A DNA stretch of 64,000 bases from Diplolepis rosae. Its lineage: Eukaryota; Arthropoda; Insecta; Hymenoptera; Diplolepididae. Positions 12,917-24,122 of the stretch are shown piece after piece. The position numbers and the translations under genes are program-made. A model generated the notes under the pieces. The model was not told where the DNA came from. It saw only the letters and a program-made list of their open reading frames with translations, and did no database searches. The stretch covers positions 1,116,001-1,180,000 of the forward strand of contig JAPYXD010000161.1 in assembly GCA_030998225.1 (NCBI GenBank), in the 5' to 3' direction. The first letter of the stretch is position 1. Each line of letters starts with the position of its first letter.

Positions 12917-13044
12917 AAAATTTGCTCTCAAGTCTTACTTCAGAAGCCTGTATAACATTTTGATGTCACTGATTTTAAAGATTCAGAGTGAAAATAAGAC
13001 TAGAAATTGAGACTCAAAATTATACTTTCTTTGTGAGTAGGTGT
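12917..13044. repeat. 128-bp direct repeat, copy 2
   Basis: Second copy of the repeat at 11518-11645, same orientation, 1399 bp downstream. The interval between the copies holds the GC-rich segment and the minisatellite. Confidence 0.9.
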
Positions 13045-14739
13045 ATATCAGCTGAATTAAGGATCAGACGGACAAAATTGCGTGAGTTATCTTATGTCAC
13101 TTCTAAATCTATTTCACGGAATAGTCTGTTTTGAAATTCTATAAAATAATTTAAAATGACTATTATAGTGAGCCAGGTCTACAAATTGATAACAAGTGAG
13201 AAAATATTTCAAATTTTATTTAATCTTGAAGATATTAATAAAAAATAAATCTTGGGAAAAATATATGATTACAATTTCTAAGATGACAATATTATTATTT
13301 TTAATTATATCCTTTGAGAAAGGTAAAATTATTTTTCATAAAAAAATTTCTAACATCCTGAAAATATTATGTTGTAAACTTGTTATTTTTGCCGCGTCCG
13401 TGTTTCTTGCAGGTATGCACACGGACGCATACGGGTTAAAAGTGGAGGGGGTTATTTTTGTGGGTTGCGCTTCTCGGCCGTGATTCTCGTTTGTTGCCTT
13501 TCCCTAAATCGCCTCCCCTGTAAAATTCTCTTTCGGCGCGTTCGGGCACTTTCTTGGTGGCACGTCACATATGATGAGATTTTGGTGAATTAGAGCTAAT
13601 TTTCCTGCACTGTTAAAAAAATTAAGTAAACGTTACTCGGAATAAAGCCTATAAAAGTTCCACACTTTAGAGTCAAAATTTTCAAAATGAGCCACCTATT
13701 TTTCGATGGTCGAGCTTTTTCCGCGGTAATTACTTTATTCGGTTCACAAGGATAAATAAAAAATACAATTTAAGCAGTATAACGAAATTCGAAGTTTTAC
13801 AAAAGTTATTGTATACCGTGAAAAAAATGATTGAAAATTACCACATTAATCATTGGACATACAGATAACTCTGATTAATCGAGGTAATATTACGAAAATG
13901 GTGTACAAGTAATTGGAATGTTGAAAATTACATTCGAAGATGAAAATTCCTGTAACATAATTTTCAGACAGTGTACTTTTACGTTACTGATGTAAAATTA
14001 AACTCTCAGTGTAAAATGTCAGGGGTGCATTTCATAGCGCATGCGCTGGGCTATCACAAGGATTTTAACATTGAAAAATATTTCACAAATAGTTCAAAGG
14101 TTTCACAAATGTTTCAAGTCTTTCACAACGTTTTCAAACATTTCAAATGACTAAAAGATTTAAAATATTTCAAAAATCTCAAACATTTAAGAATATTTTA
14201 CAAAGATTTCAAAATATTTCACAAAAATTTCATAAATTGCAAATATTTTAAAAATTTTAGAAGACTTCATGACAAATTAAAACATTTAAAAAGATTTCAC
14301 TAATATTTCAAGCATCTTAAATATTTAAAGACATTTAGAAAATTTGACAAAGATATCTAAGATTTCATACAAATTTTATATGACGGGTAAAAAAAATCTA
14401 AGAAATTACCACAAATCGTGAAAATACACACATAACCTTAAAATTTACAAGTCGCATAATCTCTAATTCTGCAACCTCGTGACAACCCTATTTCTATACA
14501 AACTTAACAGGGAAGTTTTTTAATTACCGTATTTCTTATTTGCATATCACATTACACAGAGGAAACATATATTTTATATCTTGTGAATATCGCAGCGCCA
14601 CGATTCACGAAACGTTTAACGCTGGAATTACAAATAAATTGTGGTAAAATTTCCGTCGTTCTGCTATTTTGCACTTTCCTTGTAATGTGGATTACATTAC
14701 ATTCAATGAATTTAAAGAAATCTTGCAAAAGTGCTCAAT
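13045..14739. other. AT-rich stretch with repeat fragments
   Basis: No gene. It contains a 10-bp hairpin GCGTCCGTGT/ACACGGACGC (13394-13428). It also holds a segment (about 13660-13745) homologous in inverse orientation to 36155-36240, next to a mariner relic. A weak inverted-end element lies near 13807-14005. At 14060-14350 there is a degenerate array of TTTCACAAAT-like units about 12-25 bp long. Confidence 0.5.
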
Positions 14740-14970
14740 AATATCGGTTACAGTATGGTTGAAATTTACCACACTAATCGTAGTTACCTTTATGTCCACT
14801 GATTAATCATAGTAATTTTATAGTTTTAGGATAAAATTAATATAACTATTGTTAAATTCAACAGTTAATGGCTACAAGTTTACCAAAAACTTGTAAAATC
14901 AACCCATTAATCATAGTAAAACGATTACAAACCGACTTGTAATTTTCAACCACTTCCTTTTGCAGTGTAA
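14740..14970. repeat. Possible small inverted-repeat element
   Basis: GGTTGAAATTTACCACACTAA near the left end resembles both the inverse of the right end (GGTTGAAAATTAC on the minus strand) and a direct copy near 13820. The inner strings ATTAATCATAGTAATTT and ATTAATCATAGTAAAAC add to the impression. Decayed; boundaries approximate. Confidence 0.35.
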
Positions 14971-14977
14971 TTATAAC

Positions 14978-16290
14978 TTTTATATCGAATTTTTTGTTTT
15001 TAATCATCGAGTATAAAGCTTTATTCAATAAAAAATCATATGAAAAAAGAAAAATATGAAAACATTCACGGAGTCACAAGTTATTGCTTTTTTTGCTCGG
15101 CAGGCAGCGCGCGTCGCCCGTGTTCCGGACTCGGTGAGCGCGCACTTTCTCCTACATAACTAGTTTAAAATAAAACAAATCAAATTTCGTATTTTGCGCA
15201 TTGACATACACATATAAATGAATTAACATTTAATGAAAAATGGTTTTGCCGAGTATTCTTTACCGTCTTTACCACACTGAAAGGACTGCTTGGGATTTTT
15301 CAGCCATATGAATATAGCTGATTGTTTTTAAGTAATTCAACAAAATATATTTGACAGTTAACCAAAAATATTGCTGCAATAGTAATGCATGTGTTTGGAA
15401 TACACATACAGGCTGAATTAATACAAGCAAACCTTGGTTTTCGGTAAATCTCCAATATAATATAGGTCAAGGAACCACAATTATGTCTGTATCGTCGAAT
15501 TTTTTTTTCAGTGCATGGTGTATCGAGCTTTTAAGGTCTTGTCATGTACAGAATGTTCTTCTGTTGTGAAATATTCGAATTCGATTTTTTTGAAGAATGT
15601 TTTCGCCCATACATACAGAAGTTTCGGTGTCGTAATGCATTTATTCTGTAGAATAGATCGGAAAGCAAGTCTTTTTACTGTACCGTCGTTCCTGTTGCAC
15701 GCGCCCTTTCTACGTGAAGTGGAGAAACAAATTGTATTAATACAATTTGATGAATTTATTGAAGCACGAAAAAGATTTTGGGGTCAAAGCCAAATGGAAT
15801 TTTTTCGTCACTTCACATGGAAAGGGTGCGTGCGACGGAGTCGACGGTACAGTAAAATGACATGCTTTCCGATCTTGTTTACAGAATAAATGCATTACGA
15901 CATCAAGACTACTTTATAAATGAGCGGAAACATTCTTCAAAAAAATCAAATTCGATTTTTCCACAATAGAAGAATATTCTGTACATGGCGAGACCTTGAA
16001 AGCTTGATGCACCATGGTAAAGACGGTAAAGAATACTCGGTAGTACAATTTGTACACTCCGGTTTGATGATAGTAGTCTTTCATGTAAAATATTTCCTGC
16101 TTTAACAAAATCAGTAATTGAAGACTTTGTCAAGACTAGAGTGAATAAAAAATAATGTTCTTAGTTAATAACAATAACTTGAGACTCCGTGAAAGTTTTC
16201 ATGTTTTTCTTATTTCGTAAGATTTTTTAATGAATAAAGTTTTATACTCGATGATTAGAAACAAAAAATTCGATAGAGAAGTTAAGATTA
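14978..16290. repeat. Fold-back element, about 1.3 kb
   Basis: A large interrupted palindrome centred at about 15740 (ATTGTATTAATACAAT). Outer arms (about 14985-15090 and 16170-16285) share the inverse of ATACTCGATGATTA and GACTCCGTGAA. Middle arms share CCGAGTATTCTTTACCGTC (15250) with its inverse near 16022-16042. Inner arms run from about 15511 to 16016. The left arm has about 220 bp (15290-15510) with no partner, either an insertion there or a deletion on the right. Small frames in both arms mirror each other and are not genes. Confidence 0.8.
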
Positions 16291-16449
16291 TTTTTATTTG
16301 TTTAAATAAATTGTTTATATTTTCAATAAATTACTTTTATTGTGTTACATCCCCTAAAATTCAATGAAAATGCATTTGCGCCTACAGCAAGGCAACTCGG
16401 CATGCAACCAGGCGATTGACGGACGTAAATCACATCACTGCGATGATAA

Positions 16450-17700
16450 CTACTTGTCGATAGGATAATTACCCGTAGACCAAGCAACAGGGAATTTTTT
16501 ATGAATGATTTATGACATTATTTATTTCAGAAAACGGACTGCGCCATCAGAAGAGTGGTTGGTCATAGAGTAATTGTGTCATGTTTTGGACAACGAAATA
16601 TGATTTATAAATTTGTTATTAACATTTAAGACCAAAAAATCGCACTTTTTTTAGTTTCATTAATTGAAAAGTAGTAGAAAATTGAATTGCGAACAAGATG
16701 AGTCGTGGCTTGATCTGATTGCATAATTAGAAGCGGAGAAAATTCGGAAAAATCGGGAAATTGAGCTTTTGTTAAACAAATTAATATTTCAGTAAATTTT
16801 TAACTTTTCAGGTTGAGGTTTGGTGGAAAAGTAACCGACTTTATGCTCTTCAAATGAATAAAAAATAGGACACTTTAAGATATTACGTTTGCGCACTATT
16901 GACACTTTAATTTACTTCATGCGTTAATTGTAAAATGTCTGCTTGCCGCAGAGGTGGTCCGATTTTTATTTTGAAAACGGCTTTCAAAAATATAAATCAA
17001 GAAAAACAGAACGTCAATCTTGGTTTTTCGCTAAAATGTTGCAAAGTTTATTAAAAAAAAAGGTCCAAACATGGCTCTAAACGCTTGAACACAGCAAAGT
17101 TACACAGTGAGCCTACTCGCCTTCTCCCCCCACCACTGTCACTTTGCTGCGTTCAAGCGTTCAAAGCCATGTCTAGACCTTTTTTTAACAAACTTTGCAA
17201 CATTTTAGCGAAAAACCAAGATTGACGTTCTGTTGTGCTTGATTTATATTTTTAAAAGCCGTTTTCAAAATAAAAATCGGACCAGCTCTGCGGCAAGCAG
17301 ACATTTTACAATTAACGCATGAAATAAATTAAAGTCGGTTACTTTTCCACCAAACCTCAACCTGAAAAGTTAAAACTTTACTGAGATATTAATTTGTTTA
17401 ACAAAAGCTCAATTTCCCGATTTTTCCGAATTTTCTCCGCTTCTAATTATCCAATCAGATCAAACGACAGCTCATTTTTTTCGCAAATCAATTGCCTACT
17501 ACTTTTCAATTAATGAAACTAAAAAAAGTGCGATTTTTTGGTCTTAAATGTTAATAACAAATTTATAAATCATATTTCGTTGTCCAAAACATGACACAAT
17601 TACTCTATGATCAACCTCTCTTCTGATGGCGCAGTCTGTTTTCTGAAATAAATAATGTCATAACAAATTCCCTGTTGCTTGGTCTACCGAGATCGACAAG
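16450..17700. repeat. Fold-back element, about 1.25 kb
   Basis: Near-complete inverted repeat. The left end CGTAGACCAAGCAACAGGG (16474-16492) is mirrored by CCCTGTTGCTTGGTCTACCG (17670-17689), and the outermost CTTGTCGAT is mirrored by ATCGACAAG. Arms of about 590 bp stay highly similar to a loop near 17106-17150 that contains CTTCTCCCCCCACC. No coding capacity. It belongs to the same structural class as 4216-5636 but does not obviously share sequence with it. Confidence 0.85.
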
Positions 17701-18305
17701 ACAGATGAGTTGCATAAAATAAGAAAACTGCCTTACGGTCGGTAATGTAGAAAACCAAGCCAATAAACATTAATAATTATTTAACGAAAATAACAATAAC
17801 ATTCATTATTGTTCACAGCAGTTGTTAAATGGTTAATAATAGTAATCAAACACTAGCAAATGATAATCAGCGATAACCAATAATGGATAATCGATCAATA
17901 ACATCAATCACATTATTGGAGATCCGGAAAATAACTTAAATAAAATTTCAAAATGTAGACACTAATAAATCATGTAGTACATAAATACTATAAGAATAAG
18001 ATCAAAGACCAATGTATAAAATAATAGACGAGTCAGTGCAATTATAACTTAGTACAATTGCACCGACCTGTCAACATATATATATTAAGTAACATAGCTG
18101 AAAAGACGAGAGAAAGTTGCACCGCATCATCGAGCGTCAATGGACTTTTATCCCGATATACGACCTACGTGAGAACTAGCTGCGAGTTCACGAGTTGACG
18201 CGACTGTCAGCAAGCATGGTCTTCGACATTGCCGACAGACGCGTGCCGATCAACAATTTATCATTGTACGTGCCGATCTACAAATTAGCAACGTACATTC
18301 CGATC
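17701..18305 (+). repeat. Probable 5' part (U3) of an errantivirus-like LTR
   Basis: AT-rich sequence continuing into the LTR at 19458 once the inserted rosa element is removed. The repeat CCGATCTACAAATTAGC occurs intact near 18272-18288, and a second copy is split by the insertion (18301-18307 plus 19458 onward). This shows the two flanks were contiguous. The 5' limit of the LTR is not resolved, and the copy at 35609-36130 does not contain this part. Confidence 0.5.
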
Positions 18306-19457
18306 TAAAGGGTTTTCCAATAGGGACATAACAATTTTATCTATGAATAAAACACAGAAATATTTGAGATATTGAGTTCAAATTTATGTAGTGCAAGCAT
18401 TATATTTTATGAATGAAATTCGATATCGGCCATATGACCACCACGAGTCCGTTTACAGCGGTCGATTCTTTGGACCCAATCTTCCACCACTCTGGCGCAC
18501 ATTTCGACCAATCCAATGGCGTTAGATCGCATGAACGAGGCGGCCATTCGACCGGACCGATTCTCGAGATAACACGTTCACCGAATTTGCCTTTCAATAA
18601 ATCGATTGTGACGCGTTCTGTGTGGCTAGTGGCACCGTCTTGTTGATCTTCCAAAATAGCACGATAGCGATCTCCATTGCGGTAACATGACAGTCGTTTT
18701 CATCCACGAAAAAATACGGCCCAATCACACCTCCGACATGAAAACCGCACCAAATAGTAACGTTTTGCAGATGCAACGTTTTCTCAAGAAGCACATTTGG
18801 GTTTGTTGCTGACCAATAACGTATATTTTGCTTATTAACAAAGCCATTGAGCCAGAAATAAGCTTCATCGCTGAAGATGATTTTTCCATGAAATTCTTCA
18901 TTTTCTTCATGATTTACCAGAGCCCAATTGGAGAAGTTTCGGCGTTTAAAATGATCAAGTGGCTTTAGTTCTTGAGTCAATTTAATCTTGAAAGCATGTA
19001 GGCCAAGATCTTTTCGCATAATACGCCACAGTGTCGTTTGAGCGATGCCCAATTCTTGATAACGACGTGGAATTGACTGATTTGGCTCATTTTGAATCGA
19101 TGCACTCATGGCTGCGATTATTTCTTCGCTTCGAGCAATACGACGTCTTTTTGGGACCGGAACGTCCAGTAGTGTAAGTTTGGTCTCGAATTTATCCACT
19201 ATAGCACGCACAGCCTGTCGGGTGGGACGATTATTACGGCCGAAAATTGGAGTAAGTGCTCTTAAAGTTGCGACCACTGACTCAGAATTTCGGTAGTAAT
19301 TTTTGATAATTTCCAAACGTTGCTGGTTCGTGAACTTTACCATGATGAAAATGTTGACTTTAACTAACGTTTCGACATCGACAGTTCATTAAAAAAGTTT
19401 AAGGATGCGTTCATATAAAGATACGAAGTTGTCATGTCCCTATTGGAAAAACCGTTA
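18306..19457 (-). mobile_element. rosa-like (DD41D) Tc1/mariner element
   Basis: TA at 18306-18307 and 19456-19457 flank the element. The inner ends are inverted: the left end contains GGTTTTCCAATAGGGACAT and the right end its inverse near 19436-19452. The element is about 1.15 kb, a typical length for the family. Removing it restores a local repeat, CCGATCTACAAATTAGC, which supports the TA duplication. It carries one decayed transposase gene on the minus strand. Confidence 0.9.
18400..19343 (-). pseudogene. rosa-like transposase, frameshifted
   Basis: The transposase would bind the element's terminal repeats and move it by cut and paste at TA sites. Reading from 19343, residues 1-110 hold the helix-turn-helix region (QQRLEIIKNYY, then RPTRQAVRAIVDKFE). 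The first catalytic Asp is in IIFSDEAYF (about residue 159), followed by the family hallmark GFVNKQN and VTIWCG. The frame breaks near 18650-18600. The second Asp (QQDGATSHT) and third (SCDLTPLD) lie in the next frame, with 41 residues between them, which places it in the DD41D group. After TPLD the sequence diverges (WSKCAPEWW), so the C-terminus is also damaged. The gene starts at the only ATG before the helix-turn-helix. It is inactive as it stands. Confidence 0.85.
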
Positions 19458-20595
19458 CAAATTAGCTGGCACTCTCCCACTATAGAAATAATCAATAATA
19501 TATAAACCTCAGATTTACCTCTGGAGGTTGTCTTTTCACTAGTAGCTGTTCAGTCTTCAAGATCTTAATGCCGGTAATCACTCCGTCCGCAAGTCATACT
19601 GTCGGCATCACGATTCGACCCTTCGATATTCGGAACTTTGTCGGTATCTTACACAAGGATTACCTCGGTAATTGGTAAACATAACTCCTGGTCCCTAAGT
19701 GGTGCAAGTTCGATAGCCGTGAATTAATAAGTGCCGTTAAATACGTGTATCGTCGTATTAAGTCGAGTTCTGAGAGTTAAATCTACGGAAAACGAACTTA
19801 ACCAGTGTTTAGAAAGCAAGTTAAATTGTCTGATATGCTTCCTGTACTACTTGACTAGCACTACTCAACTCAAGCAAGGATTGTGCCGCTGTCCAGCTAC
19901 CAGGAAGGAGAACTATACGACAAAACTCTTTCTCTTGCCTTCTCAAGCAGGGAAAAAGCGTAAGTTATATATATATATAAGCATCTCAAAACTTATTATA
20001 TTAAATATAGTGCTCGTTTGTAGTGCGTGGGTTGTATACCTAGGCATCTCAAAACCTAGTATATTAGCGTAAATCGTACACAGTCAACCGCGTAAGTTAT
20101 ATATAATTATTATATATTACATTATTTTATATTACACATATAGGCATCTCAAAACCTGTATTGATAACTTGTAAATGCACACACTTAAACGCGTGAGTTA
20201 CACATATAGGCGTCTCAAAACCTGTATTAATAACTTGAAGACGCAAAAACTTAAATGCGTGAGTTATATATATAGGCATCTCAAAACCTATATCATTACC
20301 TTGAAGACGCATAAATACTCTTAACATTGCCTTCTCATCTTGAGAAGTAGTATAAGTCATACACATAAGCATCTCAAAACTTATTGTGTACCAAATCTTT
20401 AATTAATAAAGCTTGTACACCGCAATGTAATCTTTGTTATTACTGTGAACAACTTGAGTCGCATAGGTTTGACTAGTAACCACGATCTCACAAAAATATA
20501 AATAATCAAAACTTACCACTCTGATCTAATCAGCAAACTGTCCTACCTTTTCCTAACTTTGCCAACCTACCCTCGCCTTAGCTCGGGACGTAACA
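19458..20595 (+). repeat. 5' LTR of the errantivirus-like element (3' portion)
   Basis: Positions 19692-20595 match 35615-36130 (start ...TCCCTAAGTGGTGCAAG, end ...TAACA), so this is a repeated terminal unit. A TATATAAA box lies at about 19497-19506 and a TCAGTC initiator-like string at 19550-19555, suggesting promoter and RNA start within the LTR. The LTR end at 20595 is set by where the two copies diverge, just before a primer-binding site. A block of six minisatellite-like units (19965-20380) is expanded relative to the 3' copy. Confidence 0.75.
19965..20380. repeat. Expanded repeat array inside the 5' LTR
   Basis: GCATCTCAAAACCT-like strings occur at 19981, 20044, 20144, 20210, 20276 and 20369, each preceded by a GCGTGAGTTATATATATA-like string. 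Spacing is 63-100 bp. The 3' LTR-like copy has only one such unit (near 35903), so the array expanded in one copy or collapsed in the other. Confidence 0.85.
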
Positions 20596-20602
20596 GCTGA
20601 TT

Positions 20603-20621
20603 TGGTGGCAGCGGTGGGACC
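20603..20621 (+). other. Primer-binding site
   Basis: TGGTGGCAGCGGTGGGACC lies 7 bp after the LTR end. It starts with TGG, complementary to the CCA end of a tRNA, as expected for minus-strand DNA priming. I do not assign the tRNA species. Confidence 0.65.
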
Positions 20622-20725
20622 GTCACTATTGTTGTCACAATTAACAATAAATTCCAAATTTATAATTTGAAGCGAAAAAATTATATGTACAATTAATTTG
20701 GAAAATTTGCATTATTACATAACTA

Positions 20726-21431
20726 TTAAGGGGGAGATACCTCTAGAACCCTTAAAAAAAGCAGTTTTTTTCAATTTTATTCTAGGAGAATGAAACCGAA
20801 GCAAGTCCGGATTTTTTGCATATATGAGAAGTCATTATTTAACTTCAAAAAAACAATTTCTTCATGACAGAAAAATACAAAATGGCGGGAATATGACGGA
20901 TCCCGTCGATAGCGTCGCTGCTAACATTTTTTGCGGCCGTCAACTTCCTGGTTAGGTTTCTCATCTGAAACGATAAAAGACATTTTTTTATAAATCGGGA
21001 AGCTTTTATCGAGTGCATAGCAGGGGTTTTTTGAGAATTTCGAAAAATTGGGTATATTTTCATGCGTTTCGTGAAAAAGTGCCATTTTTACCCGTGTTTT
21101 TTGACATGAAAATAGTTAAACAACTGTAGAAATACTATTTTTCTCGAAAAAGCGCCCTACCACGCACTTGAATATAGAATTATCTATAAAATACCGTTTC
21201 ATTCAAGTAAATCGGTTGAATAGTTTGCTCGCAATCTTGACGGCCGGATAAAAAAAGTTAGTTTCGAGAAAACGAGCCTCAAAGTTTTTGTACATGAAAA
21301 AATATGTTCCATTCAACTTACGGGTCGTGAATGTTTATGGTTATTTATATTTTTGAATAGTTTTTCAATCGATTTGAGCAAGAGAAAAATTTTTGATTTT
21401 TTGAAAGTTCTAGAGGTATCTCCCCTCTTAA
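20726..21431. mobile_element. piggyBac-type MITE, TTAA-flanked
   Basis: TTAA at 20726-20729 and 21428-21431 flank the inverted ends GGGGGAGATACCTCTAGAAC and GTTCTAGAGGTATCTCCCC. The body is 698 bp with no transposase; the 72-codon minus-strand frame inside (20845-21063) is not convincing. It is a different family from the TTAA element at 10351. The MITE interrupts the errantivirus leader and so is younger than the provirus. Confidence 0.9.
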
Positions 21432-22426
21432 GCTTCAAATTTCGGAAATTTCCTAAATTATTAATGAATTAATTAAAATAAATAAAAGTTATTCCCGTTT
21501 TTCAAAATTAAAGCATTTTGGAATAATTATTTAAATAAAATAAGTTATCATCTAAGTTTTAAACAGAACGAAGACTGCACTCGAGAGTATAAGTTCTTCT
21601 TAGATTCTTTGAATGGTCACCATTGATCACGATCATTTAGGCAGAGCAAAATTCGCAGTTTGTGTCATGTATTGTTTATAACTTTCATTTTAACATAACC
21701 AATTGATAGAATATTTGAGATTGCGAAAGATTGTCCAAAGTTTTGTGCTTGAGTCTGGTTTGTCCAATCTTGGATCACTTAAACTCTCAATTGTATTCGA
21801 TAAATAATTAAATTATCGACATATTGTAGTTTTTGTAAATGCAAAAATTATTCAGAAAATTTTGCTTGAGTCATGCTTGTCTAATTTTGCATTTTTTAAA
21901 CGAATATTTGTCAATAATTTATACCCAATTAAATAAATTCTCTGACGGCTACAATTAGTCAAGATTTTGTTTGTCTAATTTTGCATAACTGAAATTATTG
22001 ATATCCAATAAAATAAATAAAAACACATAAAAAGAAAAAGAAATAAATAAAATTTATATCAAAGTTTGTAAAACAAATTAGAATCAAATCGAAAATAAGT
22101 CAAGCAGTGAACATTATAACTTAAAAATTTGAAAGAAAATCAAATTTACTCAATTAAAAAATATAAAAATTTTATTTCCATTCACAAAGTGTTAACTAAG
22201 TTACAGATTGAGTTTAATACAAACAAAAAAACAGCCCTCAAGAGCATAAGTCCTTTTTAGATACGTTGAACGGTCACCAGTGATTGCGATCATTGGGTAA
22301 GGCAAAATTTGAAGTGCTCATATTGTATTGTTTATAAACTGCAATTTTCAACTTAATTAACTAACGGAATATTTTTGAATGTAAAGATTGTCCAAAAATT
22401 GTGCTTGAGTCTAGTTTGTCTAATCT

Positions 22427-23242
22427 TATTGGATCTATAACAATTCGTGTGGTTTGTTTTCAAAATTTGAATGTTTATTTAAGAAAAACATGTACAATAG
22501 TATTATTAAAAGTTCTGCGTCGACCGGAACAAATGGTAGTCAGAAGGGGCAAGGTCTGGGCTATAAGGCGGGTGAGGTAAAACTTCCCATCCATTGTTTT
22601 CCAAATAGTTCTTAACCGGGATAGCAACATGGGTCCGAGCGTTGTCATGATGAAAAATTATTGCCTCGTGTCTGATCGCATATTCCGGGCATTTTTCGGC
22701 TGTTGCTCTCTTCAAACGGATTAATTGTTTTCGGTAGCGTTCTCCATTGATGATTTCACCCGGTTTTAGCAGCTCATAATACAGCACACCCTTCTGATCC
22801 CACCAAATACAGAGCATTACCTCTGCTCCATGGATATTCGGCTTTGCCGTTGATTTGGCTGGTTGGCCGGGTTTCACATATGATTTTTCGCGCTTGGGGT
22901 TGTCGTAATGGATCCATTTTTCATCACCTGTAACAATCTGATGCAAAAATGACTTCTTTTTGTGGCGTTCCAGCAGCATTTCGGACATGCAAAACCGCCT
23001 TTCAACGTCTCTCGGCTTGAGTTCATGTGGAACCCAATTTCCTTGCTTTTCAATGTATCCGGCTGCTTTTAAACGTTTTGAAATGGCTGCTTGAGTGACT
23101 CCTAAAGATTCTGCGAGCTCTTCTTGTGTTTGGCAACAATCTTCTTTGAATAATGCTTTCAGTTATTCATCTTCAAACTTTTTTGGCTGCCCAGGACGTT
23201 CTTCGTCTTCGAAGCCACAATCACCACTTTTAAATCGTGTTA
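22427..23242 (-). mobile_element. mariner, mauritiana subfamily, truncated
   Basis: The left end TTGGATCTATAAC follows a TA at 22427-22428 and is shared with the copy at 61295. The right end (transposase N-terminus and right TIR) is missing; similarity stops near 23242. An internal deletion near 22500 removed the C-terminal part that the 61.3-kb copy still has. Confidence 0.85.
22506..23240 (-). pseudogene. mariner transposase (mauritiana type), broken
   Basis: Reads on the minus strand from about 23240. First comes the end of the DNA-binding half (FKSGDCGFEDEERPGQPKKF), then an in-frame stop near 23165, then EELAESLGVTQAAISKRL (second helix-turn-helix) and WVPHEL. The catalytic half follows: TGDEKWIHYDNP (first Asp), HHDNARTH (second) and PYSPDLAPSDYHLF (third), with 34 residues between the last two as in DD34D mariners. 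KWIHYDNPKR and the WVPHEL linker are typical of the mauritiana subfamily. The protein ends abruptly after HLFRS because of a deletion; the first roughly 45 residues are also missing. It cannot be active. Confidence 0.9.
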
Positions 23243-24122
23243 ACAATAAAAAATGTTGTAATTGCAAGAATTGTCCAAGCATTTTCATTAAATCTAGCTT
23301 GTCCAATCTCATATCGCTGAAAATAAATTTTGTTAATGCTCTTAAATAACTATTAAATTAACAAATGTAAAGCTCACTCAGGCGAATACTAAATACGTCT
23401 GACCTGACCCCCCTCGCACCACTGAAATCAAAGCATTCAAGGCTAAGAACATAGAGTACCTGCAAACATCGCGACAAAAATTAATAGCGCGTTAAAATTA
23501 CAACATAAGTTCATTAGCAAAAGCAAATTAAAATTTAAAATCAATTGTTGTACCTAACAAACAAATAAAAATTTGGCTACGTTATATGGCAACTAAAAAA
23601 TCTCAAATAATAATAAAACATCAAACCAATATTATAATTTCAATATATCCTGACCTATTCAAAAATAAATTAGGATATTTTTTGTACGATCCAACGACAA
23701 ATATCAATTTAATCCAAACGGATAAACTAATCCCTGGAGTCAATATAATCCACTTAAAGATTAACATATTGCATAATGCCACTCTTTCAACAATTGGATC
23801 AGTAAAGATCCCAATTTTGTGTCATTAAATTAAAGTCAACGTAATTATACCCGAAATAGGTACAGGTATCGCAGGAGTAATTGGAAAATTTTTTATTTCC
23901 AAATTGAATCTGCCTACCCCGGAATTATTCGATCAGACAAAATTGATACAAGTGAACTTATAAAAATACATCCAATTTTGGCCCAAAATTTTCAAAACAT
24001 AGAAATTTGAGTTGAGCATTAAATACAGACCTTAAGATTATATTAAATCAATCAAAGATAATAATAGCGTCAATTCAGAGAACTCATTGATAATTTTCTA
24101 AGCGTGTAGAAAAGCCACCAAC

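Larger units (their letters stand above)
20622..24122 (+). other. Provirus leader region with nested insertions
   Basis: Between the primer-binding site and gag. After removing the TTAA MITE (20726-21431) and the mariner (22427-23242), about 2 kb of AT-rich leader remains. It contains a duplicated block: 21565-21790 resembles 22225-22428. A recurrent string like GCTTGAGTCTGGTTTGTCC occurs near 21752, 21863, 21955, 22402 and 23285. A frame of 80 codons at 23586-23828 has no recognisable motif. Confidence 0.6.

Noticed and set aside
19731..20072. 113-codon plus-strand frame
   Set aside because: Lies inside the LTR, overlaps the repeat array, and the matching 3' copy does not keep the full frame.
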